Assembly: GCF_038002825.1 (NCBI RefSeq)
Contig: NZ_JBBODF010000001.1
Coordinates: 4,216,001-4,280,000, forward strand
Origin: Paenibacillus sp. FSL H8-0048
Lineage (GTDB): Bacteria; Bacillota; Bacilli; Paenibacillales; Paenibacillaceae
Direction of reading: 5' to 3'
DNA: 64,000 nt
This document shows, piece by piece, positions 42,187 to 50,510 of the stretch. Made by a program: the position numbers and the translations under genes. The stretch's first letter is position 1; each line of letters starts with the position of its first letter. Below the pieces are notes generated by a model. It saw only the letters and a program-made list of their open reading frames with translations, searched no databases and was not told the DNA's origin.

Positions 42187-43149
42187 TCAACTATACTTCT
42201 CCAGCATATCCGCAAGCGTCCGCTTCACCTGGGCCACCAGCTCCGGCGGCTCCTGCACCGTTGCCTCGCTGCACAGGCCAATCACAAACCGCGCGAAGAA
42301 GCCCAGATCACTTCCCGGAACCTCTCCCTCCAGACAGCCTGTGCCGTCTGCACGGATATGCAGCAGTTGCGGGGACCACACCTCTCCTTCGCAGGCCTGA
42401 ACCCCCTCACTCCCAAGCTCCACGTATAGCCGGATAAGGCTTTGTTCGGCCTGCTCCTGCGGCGGGCTGCCGTAATGCTCCGTATTGTCCAAGTGGATAT
42501 GACGCAGATCCAGCGCGGCCGGTCCCGCTTCATCATACCCGGCAGACTGAATCCGGTCGCAGCGGAAAGTACGGATGCAGCCCCGCAGGAAGCAATACGC
42601 CGGACAATACCACAGTCCGTTACTGGCATAGATGCCGACGGGCTGAATCCACCTTTGCTGTCGACGGCCCTTCGACTGGTAATCGATCAGCAGCACTTTT
42701 TGCCCGGTGGCCGCTTCCAGCAGTTGGGGCAGATAAGGGAATTCCGCCTGCCGCGCCGGGGTCAGAAAATCAATCCTGTTCTTCATCTCATCAATCCGGT
42801 CACGGACATCGCCAGTCATGTAGTTATAGAACTTGTGCAGGGCGGATAAGGATTCTTCCTTGAAGGGAAGATATTTATAATGGCGCAGGGCATGGCTGGC
42901 AAAAAAAATCGCCACCGCCTCTTCCTCCGTAAACGCAATGGGCGGCAGGATTCTCTCGTTTAGTACCTGATACCCACCATGCGGCCCCACTTCGGAATAG
43001 AGCGGTACGCCCAGCTCCCCCAGCTCCTGCAAATCCCTAAGGATTGTGCGTGAAGAGACTTGGAATTCGTCAGCCAGCTCCCTTACGGTAAATTTGCGCT
43101 TGCGGTTGACGGTCATCATCAGGTCCAGCAGCCTTTTGGATTTCGACAC
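42187..43149 (-). CDS. WYL-domain regulator, YafY type
   Basis: This 320-residue protein has a DeoR-like helix-turn-helix (LLDLMMTVNRKRKFTVRELADEFQVSSRTILRDLQELGELGVP). A long helical linker follows, then the WYL domain (VLLIDYQSK, WIQPVGIYASNGLWYCPAYCFLRGCIRTFRCDRI) and a C-terminal WCX extension. WYL proteins of this YafY kind sense an unknown ligand. Start: GTG at 43149 is preferred because AGGGAGTGA ends 6 nt before it; the GTG at 43158 overlaps the Shine-Dalgarno. It is divergent from the VOC-domain gene and probably represses it. Confidence 0.88.
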   Translation of the reverse strand: MSKSKRLLDLMMTVNRKRKFTVRELADEFQVSSRTILRDLQELGELGVPLYSEVGPHGGYQVLNERILPPIAFTEEEAVAIFFASHALRHYKYLPFKEESLSALHKFYNYMTGDVRDRIDEMKNRIDFLTPARQAEFPYLPQLLEAATGQKVLLIDYQSKGRRQQRWIQPVGIYASNGLWYCPAYCFLRGCIRTFRCDRIQSAGYDEAGPAALDLRHIHLDNTEHYGSPPQEQAEQSLIRLYVELGSEGVQACEGEVWSPQLLHIRADGTGCLEGEVPGSDLGFFARFVIGLCSEATVQEPPELVAQVKRTLADMLEKYS

Positions 43150-43170
43150 AGGGTTCACTCCCTTTATATT

Positions 43171-43199
43171 TTAACTATGACAAGACCTGTCACTATTAT
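43171..43199 (+). promoter_or_regulatory. Promoter with palindromic operator of the VOC gene
   Basis: TTAACT (43171-43176), 17 nt, TATTAT (43194-43199). The spacer contains TGACA-AGACC-TGTCA (43178-43192), an inverted repeat well placed for the divergent WYL regulator. Confidence 0.6.
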
Positions 43200-43263
43200 A
43201 GTCTACACTATAACCATAGCCGGTTAGTACAGGCAAATATACCTTCCAAGGAGCGAACAAGAC

Positions 43264-43689
43264 ATGAAACTGCAAATGAACCCTTATATTCTGGTGGACG
43301 GATCTGCTGAGGAGGCGATTGCCTTTTATCAGGAGGTGCTGGGCGCTAAGGTGCTGTTCAAGCAAACAATGGGCGAGGGCCCGCAGAACCCGGAGAACCC
43401 GATGACAGAGCAGGAAAAGGCGCTGATTGCCCATGCCGTGCTGCTGGCGGGAGAGACGAAGTTTTTTGTGGCCGATTATGAGCGGGGGATGCCGCGCAGC
43501 CGGGGAAACAGCATCAACATCTGTCTCACGGTGGAGACCGAAGCTGAAGCACAGCAGTTGTTCAACTCACTGAAGGCAGGCGGAACTGTCGATATCGAGC
43601 TGGCACCGGCCTACTACAGTCCTGCTTACGGCATGGTGACCGATAAGTTCGGCGTCTGCTTCCAGATCTTCATGGATAACAGGAAGTAG
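43264..43689 (+). CDS. VOC superfamily protein, PhnB-like
   Basis: This 141-residue glyoxalase-fold protein opens MKLQMNPYILVDGSAEEAIAFYQEVLGAKVLFKQTMG, the pattern of PhnB/YjdN-type VOC proteins. A second beta-alpha-beta module contains LLAGETKFFVADYERG, and the end YGMVTDKFGVCFQIFMDN is typical (GxxxDxFGVxWxI). Metal-binding ligands are not complete, so catalysis is uncertain; several PhnB-like proteins are of unknown function. AAGGAG lies 10 nt before the ATG. It is divergent from a YafY-type WYL repressor, a common pairing in Bacillota. Confidence 0.9.
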   Translation: MKLQMNPYILVDGSAEEAIAFYQEVLGAKVLFKQTMGEGPQNPENPMTEQEKALIAHAVLLAGETKFFVADYERGMPRSRGNSINICLTVETEAEAQQLFNSLKAGGTVDIELAPAYYSPAYGMVTDKFGVCFQIFMDNRK

Positions 43690-43729
43690 GAATTGGGCGG
43701 AGAGCGGGGGAGTAAGCGTCTCACAGCTT

Positions 43730-43759
43730 CGAATGTATTCGATTTTTCGCATACATTCG
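43730..43759. repeat. Single palindromic unit of the dispersed family
   Basis: CGAATGTAT and ATACATTCG are perfect nine-base arms around TCGATTTTTCGC. This is the best-paired copy of the hairpin unit also seen at 11756 and 58391-58525. It lies 42 bp after the VOC gene, before the shared terminator. Confidence 0.75.
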
Positions 43760-43849
43760 GCCTTTGACCTGTGGAATCAAACACACTCCTGCTCCTTCCA
43801 GCGATTCTCCAGATACGTTCAGCACCACATCACTCTACAATTTCATCTA

Positions 43850-43892
43850 AAAAGCCCTGTCTCAACGGATTCTTCCGCGAGACAGGGCTTTG
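43850..43892. terminator. Bidirectional terminator
   Basis: AAAGCCCTGTCTC/GAGACAGGGCTTT, a 13-bp perfect stem, stands between the VOC gene and alkA. Confidence 0.9.
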
Positions 43893-43894
43893 TT

Positions 43895-44794
43895 CTAATA
43901 TAACGCCCGCCACAAGTAGAAGGTGGCGTATGCTTCCCAGCCTTGCCACGGCCGGGCCAGCTCCAGCAGCTCCGCAGGCGTCGGCTTGCGGTCCATGCCG
44001 GTCAGATGCTTGATCACGTTCTGCAGGCCGACATCGCCGACCGGATAAGAGGACGCATCGCGCAGGCAGCGCATACGGACATATTGCGAGGTCCACGGGC
44101 CGATCCCGCGGATCTGTAGCAGCCGCTGCTCGGCGGCAGCCGGGGACGGTAGCGCCAGCAGCTCTTCCCGGCTTAGCTCCCCGGCTGCAATCAACCCGGC
44201 AACTGTAAGAATCGTCTGCGCCTTGCTGCGGGTTAGCTGCAAAGCGCATAATTCTTCAAGCTGCACCGCCGCGAACACCTCCGGTCCGGGGAACCGGTAG
44301 TAGGTCTGCCCCTCCCATTCCAGTGCTTCCCCGTATTCAGCGGTCAGCCGCTGCTTCAGCCTGTAGGCAAAAGCCAGATTCACCTGCTGGCCCAGAATCG
44401 CCCAGCATAAGGCCTCGAACAGATCGGGGATGCCGATAATCCGCAGTCCCCGGTGCTCATTGGCCAGCGGCCCAAGCAGCGGGTCCGCCGCCGCCAAACT
44501 GTAGAACGGGGCAAGATCACGGTCCAGATCAAACCATTCCACAATGTAGCGGGCCAACTGCTCCTGTTCCAGCACGCTAGGGATCGCCCCATGCAGCCGG
44601 GTTACACTCAGCTTGTGATCCTCGGACACACTGAGCCTCACCAGTAGCAGGCCGCCCTCTATCCTGAACATCCGGCTGACGCCTGCTTCATCCGTGCGGA
44701 ACAGGCATTCCAGCGGCGAGCGGTTCATATATTCCAGACAGGCTCCCAAGTCGAAGTCTTCCGGCAGCGGCAGCTCAAAAAGCAAATCGTTCAT
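43895..44794 (-). CDS. alkA: DNA-3-methyladenine glycosylase II
   Basis: This 299-residue HhH-GPD DNA glycosylase removes 3-methyladenine and related alkylated bases. An N-terminal AlkA-type domain precedes the helix-hairpin-helix LLQIRGIGPWTSQYV and the catalytic Asp in YPVGDVGLQNVIKH. It has no Cys cluster, as expected of AlkA. The start at 44794 overlaps ogt by 20 bp and has AAAGGCGG upstream. It is the last gene of the adaA-ogt-alkA operon. With the methyltransferases it makes a complete adaptive response unit. Confidence 0.93.
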   Translation of the reverse strand: MNDLLFELPLPEDFDLGACLEYMNRSPLECLFRTDEAGVSRMFRIEGGLLLVRLSVSEDHKLSVTRLHGAIPSVLEQEQLARYIVEWFDLDRDLAPFYSLAAADPLLGPLANEHRGLRIIGIPDLFEALCWAILGQQVNLAFAYRLKQRLTAEYGEALEWEGQTYYRFPGPEVFAAVQLEELCALQLTRSKAQTILTVAGLIAAGELSREELLALPSPAAAEQRLLQIRGIGPWTSQYVRMRCLRDASSYPVGDVGLQNVIKHLTGMDRKPTPAELLELARPWQGWEAYATFYLWRALY

Positions 44795-45365
44795 GACCAG
44801 CCGCCTTTACATTCAGAATTCCCTCCAGCTGGAGCAGCTCCTGCTTCATCTGAAGTCCGCCCCGGAAGCCGGTTAAGGTACCGTTCGCGCCGATGACCCG
44901 GTGGCAGGGTACAATAACCGGTACCGGGTTCTGCCCGTTGGCCGCACCAACAGCACGAACCGCCAGCGGTCTGCCGATCCGCTCCGCCAATTGCTTGTAG
45001 CTGGCCGTCTCCCCATGCGGGATGGTAAGCAGCCCCCGCCACACCTCCTGCTGAAACGGGGTGCCCCACAGATCCAGCTCCACCCTGCTGAAATCTACCG
45101 GCTCTCCGGCAAAATACCGCTCCAGCAGCGTGATCACCCCAAGCTGCTCAAATCTCCCGGCATCCTCTATGAGCTCATGGGCAGGCGCATACATTTTCAA
45201 CCAGGAGGCGGGTAATTGCCCTTCATCCTGCGGGAAGGATATGCGGATCAGGCCTTTATCGCTGGCCCACAGGGTCCACTCCCCTTTTCCGGGATTCAGG
45301 GTATGATGATAAATTCTTACAGTATTTGTACTCCGGCTGTTATTCCGGCTTGGGCTTGGGTTCAT
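44775..45365 (-). CDS. ogt: Methylated-DNA-cysteine S-methyltransferase (AdaB/Ogt)
   Basis: This 196-residue suicide repair protein transfers the methyl of O6-methylguanine to its own Cys, in the family motif PVIVPCHRVIG. The N-terminal ribonuclease-like domain, the helix-turn-helix SYKQLAERIGRP with the ARG finger AVGAANGQNP, and GFRGGLQMKQELLQLEG are present. GGAGGAAA lies 9 nt before the ATG. It overlaps adaA by 26 bp and alkA by 20 bp, so the three proteins should be made together. Confidence 0.95.
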   Translation of the reverse strand: MNPSPSRNNSRSTNTVRIYHHTLNPGKGEWTLWASDKGLIRISFPQDEGQLPASWLKMYAPAHELIEDAGRFEQLGVITLLERYFAGEPVDFSRVELDLWGTPFQQEVWRGLLTIPHGETASYKQLAERIGRPLAVRAVGAANGQNPVPVIVPCHRVIGANGTLTGFRGGLQMKQELLQLEGILNVKAAGHERFAF

Positions 45366-45936
45366 GTTGGTTTCCTCCTTCGTTATGCTTGCTGCGGTAC
45401 TCTGTAGGGGACAGCCCCGTCTTCTTCACGAACCAGGCGGCAAAATGGGACGGCGTGCGGAACCCCACTGCCGTGCCAACCTCAGCCACTCCCGAATCCG
45501 TCTCCGCCAGCAGCCTGCGGGCTTCTTCCGTGCGCAGCGCATCCAATCTGGCAGCCGGTGACTGGCCGGTTACCCGCTTATAGGTGCGCTGCAGGTGAAA
45601 CGGGCTGACCTTCAATTCTTCAGCCATCGCCTGCAGGGTCAGCTTGCTGCCGAACCGCCTGTCCATAATGGCATCCGCCTGCGCCGCCAGGACCGCGTCC
45701 GGCCGGAGGGTGCCGCCTTCTTCGGGACGGCATCTTTTACAGGGACGGAAGCCTGACGAAATAGCCTCCTGCAAGGAGCCATAGAATACAACATTCGCTG
45801 CCTTCGGCGTTCTCGCCCGGCAGGACGGGCGGCAGACAATATGCGTCGTCTTCACCGCCGTATAGTAGATGCCGTCATAGGTCGGCTCACGCCGCACCAC
45901 CGTATCATAGATGCGTTCAAACAATTGCGGGTCCAT
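45340..45936 (-). CDS. adaA: AdaA, methylphosphotriester-sensing regulator
   Basis: This 198-residue protein combines the Ada zinc domain with Cys35, Cys39, Cys66 and Cys69 (VCRPSC, PCKRC) and an AraC-type two-helix-turn-helix DNA-binding domain (LTLQAMAEELKVSPFHLQRTYKRVTGQSPAARL, AVGFRTPSHFAAWFVKKTGLSPTEYR). Methyl transfer from phosphotriesters to Cys35 converts it to an activator, as in B. subtilis AdaA. Unlike E. coli Ada it lacks the O6-methylguanine domain, encoded separately next door. The start at 45936 (MDPQLFERIYD) has AGAGGTGA 5 nt upstream. Confidence 0.95.
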   Translation of the reverse strand: MDPQLFERIYDTVVRREPTYDGIYYTAVKTTHIVCRPSCRARTPKAANVVFYGSLQEAISSGFRPCKRCRPEEGGTLRPDAVLAAQADAIMDRRFGSKLTLQAMAEELKVSPFHLQRTYKRVTGQSPAARLDALRTEEARRLLAETDSGVAEVGTAVGFRTPSHFAAWFVKKTGLSPTEYRSKHNEGGNQHEPKPKPE

Positions 45937-46127
45937 CCCCATCACCTCTTACCGCCAGTATAAACGATTCGTTTCGGCTTATGCAGCCTATTGAGATAGG
46001 AGAGCAAGATTACGACAGTGAGGCAGATGGACAAACCATTGGAAAAACGCATCTTACCTGGCAGATTTCCGGGCAATGTGCGGAAGCAAGTGGAAAAACA
46101 GCAGCTAATAATGCTATTATTGACTGC

Positions 46128-46156
46128 TTGAATTAAGTACGTTATCCAACTATTAT
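46128..46156 (+). promoter_or_regulatory. Promoter of the double-GNAT gene
   Basis: TTGAAT (46128-46133), 17 nt, TATTAT (46151-46156), 25 bp before the start codon. GGAGGA follows as the ribosome binding site. Confidence 0.7.
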
Positions 46157-46180
46157 CTTGATTCGGAGGACTAAGAGCCA

Positions 46181-47032
46181 ATGAAACTATCAGATATCCG
46201 CTGCGAACGCCTAAGCATGCAGGATTCTCCCGCTGCCGCAAAACTATTAAGCCTGGATGTTGACGCTGCTCCTGACCTCCTGCATGCGCTTGAAGAAGAG
46301 CCGGAACTTTTTATTGCCGCTTATGTGGATGATACGCTTCTTGCGTTAGTCCAAATGGAAGCACCTGCACCTCAGTCTCATTTAAATGTATTCGTCGCCC
46401 CGCAGCATCGCCGGCAAGGCATTGGCAGGGCTTTGATGCAGGTGGCTGAAGCTCAACTACAGGCAGGCGGAGCCCGTAAGATCAGTACTTCCGTCCGGTC
46501 CGGGGTATCCTCTTCCCTTGCGTTTGCCCGCAGCCTTGGCTATGCCCCGTACTATTCACTTATTTATATGGAACGGACCGGCGGTTCTTTTCCTCAGGAA
46601 ACGGCTTCAGCAAGGTTGTATAGAGATGAGGACTTTGTTGACGCCCATTCGCTGTATGCTACTGCTTTTCATGAAATGCGGATGCGCGTTGGCTGCTTCC
46701 CCGATTCTGTGGTTGCAGAGCCTAATGAAGGCAGACGAACAGCCTGGGCAGCGGATGCGGAGGACCGGCTGGTCTATGAGCTTGACGGGGAAATTGCGGC
46801 TTACAGCCACATCCACAGGAATGAAATCAGCAGTGTTAGTGTACGTTCTGATCTTCAGGGACGCGGAATCGGACGAACCTTCGTGAAGTACTTATGTAAT
46901 GAGATCCACCGGCGCGGCTATACAAACGTTACCTTGTCCTGCGTTGTTGGGAATGAAGCCATACATTTGTATAACAGCCTCGGGTTTCAGGAAACGCATA
47001 GAATGGAGTATATGATAAAACAGGATGGTTGA
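46181..47032 (+). CDS. Tandem GNAT acetyltransferase
   Basis: This 283-residue protein has two GNAT domains in tandem. The first, residues about 5-135, contains VFVAPQHRRQGIGRALMQVAE and RSLGYAPYYSLIYME. The second, about 150-280, contains SVRSDLQGRGIGRTFVKYLCNE and CVVGNEAIHLYNSLGFQETHRM. Both acetyl-CoA loops (RRQGIG, QGRGIG) are intact, so both halves could be active; in similar doublets one half often carries the substrate site. CGGAGGA precedes the ATG. It is divergent from the ada operon, with 245 bp between them. Confidence 0.88.
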   Translation: MKLSDIRCERLSMQDSPAAAKLLSLDVDAAPDLLHALEEEPELFIAAYVDDTLLALVQMEAPAPQSHLNVFVAPQHRRQGIGRALMQVAEAQLQAGGARKISTSVRSGVSSSLAFARSLGYAPYYSLIYMERTGGSFPQETASARLYRDEDFVDAHSLYATAFHEMRMRVGCFPDSVVAEPNEGRRTAWAADAEDRLVYELDGEIAAYSHIHRNEISSVSVRSDLQGRGIGRTFVKYLCNEIHRRGYTNVTLSCVVGNEAIHLYNSLGFQETHRMEYMIKQDG

Positions 47033-47250
47033 AGAGAAACGATGGAATGCATGACCGGAGTAACAACGAATGATGAGCACAATGAATGTATTTGCGAGGT
47101 ATGGATTCCTGTGGTGAAGAAATAAAATGATTTGGACTTAAGTCTTAGTATATTTGACAGGAAACTATAAGTCTATATTTCAGCGGGAAATGCTGTTAGT
47201 CTGAGGGTGCACCCGGCCGGGGGACGCTAAAGATGAGATGAGGGTTTCAA

Positions 47251-48237
47251 TTGGTGAGTCAACAACTGCTGCACCAAGCAGCGGCAGCCTTTGGATTTGA
47301 TGCGGAAACTTTAGTCTTCCTGAGCAACTCAAGCAATGAAGTCTACCGGTTTGTCAAAAACAATCAGCCGCATATCCTAAGAATGTCAGCGAAACCTGCA
47401 GCCTATGTGAAACAAATACAAGCGGAGATAGACTGGGTCTACTATCTGGCACTCAATGGAGTGCGCACTTCCCTGCCGGTCCATACCTCAGACGGGCAGC
47501 TTACCGCTGTATACAGTCAGCAGGAACAGTGTTATATTGCTACAGCTTTTCAGATGGCACCCGGATGTTTTTTTGACAAAAGCGATCCGCAATTGTGGGG
47601 CCCCTCCATATTCAGACTATGGGGCGAGACCATGGGACGGATACACCTGCTCACCAAAAGCTATTCTCCTGCAGATCCCGCTGCAAGACGGTCTGACTGG
47701 GGAAGGCGGCGTATCACTAACCCTTATCTGCACCAAGGCCGCTACCGGATGCTCACAGACAAATTGGAAGCCCTGGAGGATGTCCTCTCCAGTCTGCCAA
47801 GAGATACGGATTCATATGGACTCATCCACAATGATTTTCATCCGTATAATTTCCATATCGACAAAGGTGAGCTTACGGTGTTCGATTTCGATGACAGCAT
47901 CTATGGCTGGTACGCCCTTGATATAGCAATCGCAGCCGTCCATGCGGTCTGGTGGGGTCCCCCCGGGAAAGACCGGCAGTCCAAAAATAAGTTTGCCGCT
48001 CACTTCCTGAATGAGTTTCTGACCGGTTACTCTTTGCATCATGTGTTATCCGCTTACTGGATTCAGCAGCTCCCTATGCTCATGGACTACCGGAATATCT
48101 GCTCCTATTTCTGGTGGCTGGATGCTTGGAACGGCGATGAGTCCGGACTGTCTGAATCTCAACAAGCCGCTATTGCTCATGCGGTGATGCTAATCTCTAA
48201 GGGGCAGCGCTTTGAGGGTTGTGACTTTATCTTATAG
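47251..48237 (+). CDS. Phosphotransferase (APH/choline kinase fold)
   Basis: This 328-residue aminoglycoside phosphotransferase-like kinase has the catalytic loop LIHNDFHPYNFHI (Asp in NDFHPYN) and the metal-binding VFDFDDSIYGWYALDIA. An N-terminal ATP-binding lobe (FLSNSSNEVYRFVKNNQPHILRMS) precedes them. The substrate could be a sugar, homoserine or an antibiotic; nothing identifies it. The start is TTG (47251) or the GTG three bases later, with AGGG a few bases upstream, so initiation is probably modest. The 218 bp before it, after the GNAT gene, hold a TTGACA at 47155 without a good -10. Confidence 0.85.
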   Translation: MVSQQLLHQAAAAFGFDAETLVFLSNSSNEVYRFVKNNQPHILRMSAKPAAYVKQIQAEIDWVYYLALNGVRTSLPVHTSDGQLTAVYSQQEQCYIATAFQMAPGCFFDKSDPQLWGPSIFRLWGETMGRIHLLTKSYSPADPAARRSDWGRRRITNPYLHQGRYRMLTDKLEALEDVLSSLPRDTDSYGLIHNDFHPYNFHIDKGELTVFDFDDSIYGWYALDIAIAAVHAVWWGPPGKDRQSKNKFAAHFLNEFLTGYSLHHVLSAYWIQQLPMLMDYRNICSYFWWLDAWNGDESGLSESQQAAIAHAVMLISKGQRFEGCDFIL

Positions 48238-48270
48238 CTGACAGAATTCTACGGTGACCCGTATATTTTT

Positions 48271-48316
48271 AACAAGCCTTCCCAACGCCCTAACGGGGTC
48301 TGGAAGGCTTGTTTTC
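48271..48316 (+). terminator. Intrinsic terminator
   Basis: AACAAGCCTTCC/GGAAGGCTTGTT, a 12-bp stem, then TTTC; it ends the phosphotransferase transcript. Confidence 0.85.
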
Positions 48317-48396
48317 ATCTGCCCGCAATCTTAACATCCTTTGAACCTCACGTTATAATCAAAAGATATACATTACTTGGAAGGAATGAGCTGCCA

Positions 48397-49287
48397 ATGC
48401 CTATACTGAAAAGGTTAGTTCCGTTCTGTCTGATCCTCTTATTCTTATTTGCCGGCATTAGCTCCGCCGCTGCTGCCAGCCAGGCCCAGTCAACCACAAA
48501 ACCTATACAGATTAACATCGATGGGGCTTTTATCTCCGCTGATCGCAGTCCCCTCATACTCGCTGGCCGAATGATGATTCCCATAAGCACGCTTGCTTCC
48601 CTGGGGCTCCACTATTCCTGGGATGGTATCCGCCATACGGTAACGATTACGAATTCCTCAAATGACCAATTTGAAATGACTCAGGGACAATCGATTGCCT
48701 ATAAGAATGGCGTACCGGTACAAATGGATAGTGAAGCCAATAATTACAACGGACGAATCATGGTTCCCGCAAAGTTTGTCAGTGAGGCATTTGGATACAG
48801 TGTGTACTATGAAAAAATAAGGGAAATCATCTTCATTCAATCCAAGAATTTCACTCCTGATGCCCAGGCCATCCATTCAGCAGATCTTAAGCAGGCCCGC
48901 CTGGCAGCCATTTCGTTGCCGGTCCGCTACTCTTTCAAGCCCGGTACAAGTGCACAAAGTGACCACTCCCAATACTACTCTTATTCCTTTGCCTCAAAGG
49001 ACGCCACCCGCTATGCCTACAGCAATGGAGAAATAACCACTGTGGTTGAGATTACAGGCACAACGGCCACAGCCATATGGCAGGCTTCAGAAGCAGATAT
49101 CCCCGGTTATCCGGCAACTACGTTCGGCGGTGTGCAGCCAGCGTATATTTCTGATCTGTTTCAGGATTCTTTTAGCTACAACAACGGGGTGTATAGCGGT
49201 TATCAGAGGCTTAGCGACGGCACTGTAACAACCTTTAAATTCTCCGGCCTCCCTTATACGGATCTGATCCGGGCCATCCCCGAATAA
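48397..49287 (+). CDS. Secreted stalk-domain protein
   Basis: This 296-residue exported protein has a cleavable signal (FCLILLFLFAGISSAAAASQA). The N-terminal half has the 'copper amine oxidase N-terminal' stalk-domain pattern, seen in PLILAGRMMIPISTLASLGLHYSWD and NGRIMVPAKFVSEAFGYSVYY, a common wall-associated module in Paenibacillus with no known enzyme activity. The C-terminal 130 residues (from RYSFKPGTSAQSDHSQYYSY) are rich in Ser, Tyr and Thr and unassigned. AAGGA stands some 13 nt before the ATG. It is convergent with another stalk-domain gene, 5 bp away. Confidence 0.8.
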   Translation: MPILKRLVPFCLILLFLFAGISSAAAASQAQSTTKPIQINIDGAFISADRSPLILAGRMMIPISTLASLGLHYSWDGIRHTVTITNSSNDQFEMTQGQSIAYKNGVPVQMDSEANNYNGRIMVPAKFVSEAFGYSVYYEKIREIIFIQSKNFTPDAQAIHSADLKQARLAAISLPVRYSFKPGTSAQSDHSQYYSYSFASKDATRYAYSNGEITTVVEITGTTATAIWQASEADIPGYPATTFGGVQPAYISDLFQDSFSYNNGVYSGYQRLSDGTVTTFKFSGLPYTDLIRAIPE

Positions 49288-49292
49288 GGAAC

Positions 49293-49925
49293 CTAGATGC
49301 CGAAGTTAGCTCCCGGGAAAAGGGTGTACCGGTCCAGATATTTTGCCGTGTCCGGTACCCTTTTCACGGACTTGATTTTCCCCTGCCCAAAAATAAAATT
49401 CCACCGCTCCACCTTCACCTTGTACTCATCCTCCGCAGTCACTCTCTGGACAATCCGCACCGTTAAGGTGCTGTCTGTACTTGCTACAGCCTTCATGTCA
49501 ACAATCGTTTCCATATTATACGTTCCCGCCGGGAAACTTTCGTTATAGATATCGGTCTTGAAATCAGGCGTAATTACATCGAGCACTCCTTGATGATCCC
49601 GTTCGTCATACGCCATAATCCATCTATATGCCAGGTTGCGGTTCGCCACATAAGCCACACTGCTGCGCTCCATTCCGAAATTCGGATCAGAATCCACATA
49701 CACGGTTTTAGTTGTATTATCCCACTGAATACTGGCGTCAAATCCTTCTGAAACGGCCCGAATCGGGACATATACCGTACCATTAATAATCTTAGGCTGC
49801 GTCTGAGTTTTCACTTGATTGCCGTTTACGATTATTTTTGGAGCAACTGTAGCCGCAAAGGCACCCGCACTAAACACTAGGGTCAAGGCTAATCCTGATA
49901 TGGCTATTTTCAAAAGTTTGTTCAT
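49293..49925 (-). CDS. Secreted stalk-domain protein with NTF2-like tail
   Basis: This 210-residue exported protein has a signal peptide (ISGLALTLVFSAGAFAATVA). A short stalk domain with IIVNGNQVKTQTQPKIINGTVYVPIRAVSEGFDASIQWDN follows. The C-terminal domain has helix RWIMAYDERDHQGVLDVITPDF and several strands, like SnoaL/NTF2-like cups. GGGAGAG precedes the ATG. Stop codons of this gene and the convergent stalk-domain gene are only 5 bp apart, with no terminator between them, so transcripts may overlap. Confidence 0.78.
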   Translation of the reverse strand: MNKLLKIAISGLALTLVFSAGAFAATVAPKIIVNGNQVKTQTQPKIINGTVYVPIRAVSEGFDASIQWDNTTKTVYVDSDPNFGMERSSVAYVANRNLAYRWIMAYDERDHQGVLDVITPDFKTDIYNESFPAGTYNMETIVDMKAVASTDSTLTVRIVQRVTAEDEYKVKVERWNFIFGQGKIKSVKRVPDTAKYLDRYTLFPGANFGI

Positions 49926-50124
49926 TCCTGATCTCTCCCTGGATGACAGATTTCTATTTTAGACGCCGTTCAAGCATATTTGTTTCTATAAAATCAAAAT
50001 TATGTAATTATATATTCCGTTTTTCATATACGTTCTGAAGTGTTTCTTCCTTTCCTGGAGGTGCCCGACCTATCGCTTGCCGATTCTGAGCGTTTTCTCT
50101 CACCGGCCGCTTGCTTGGAGCCGC

Positions 50125-50310
50125 ATTGTTGCACATCTTGCAGGATTTCTCTAAAAGTGTTAGGGGCTGAGGTACATTGTTGCATCATTTGCAGGAATTC
50201 CGGTGTTTGGAGTACATTAGCGCTAGCTTTGTTGCATTTCATGCAAGATTTCAGGCTCTGGCGCTTCTATGGGGCAGTATTCCTGCACTTCCTGCAGGAT
50301 TTCTCTATAA
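50125..50310. repeat. Four-unit array of palindromic repeats, copy 1
   Basis: Units begin at 50125, 50176, 50228 and 50279 (spacing 51, 52, 51). Each has a TTGCA-type palindrome, for example TTGCATTTCATGCAA and CCTGCACTTCCTGCAGG. Read on the minus strand the units spell repeated EILQDVQQ-like peptides 17 residues apart. A second copy with identical spacing lies at 58155-58345. It lies upstream of ywqB; 49926-50120 and 50320-50455 show nothing further. Confidence 0.8.
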
Positions 50311-50510
50311 ATGTTACTGCTGCGGAGCATAGAACCCATCCTCCTGCTCCCCCCGGCCGTCAGCAGACATCCCGTTTTACTTTCCCCCTAATTTTTCAAT
50401 ATGGGGCATATCATACCTGCCAGGATTTCAGACTTTTGCAGGATACGCTATGCAATAATGATATAATGGAACGACGGATTCACCCAATCTGCTACAGGAG
50501 AACGATAGCG

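Noticed and set aside
49293..49925. Copper amine oxidase enzyme
   Set aside because: Only the N-terminal stalk domain pattern is present; the catalytic domain and Tyr cofactor site are absent here and in 48397-49287.
50040..50510. Long 5' extension of the SWIM-protein frame
   Set aside because: It translates the repeat array (HCCTSCRIS-type peptide) and other intergenic DNA; a well-placed ribosome binding site and family-like start occur at 50511.
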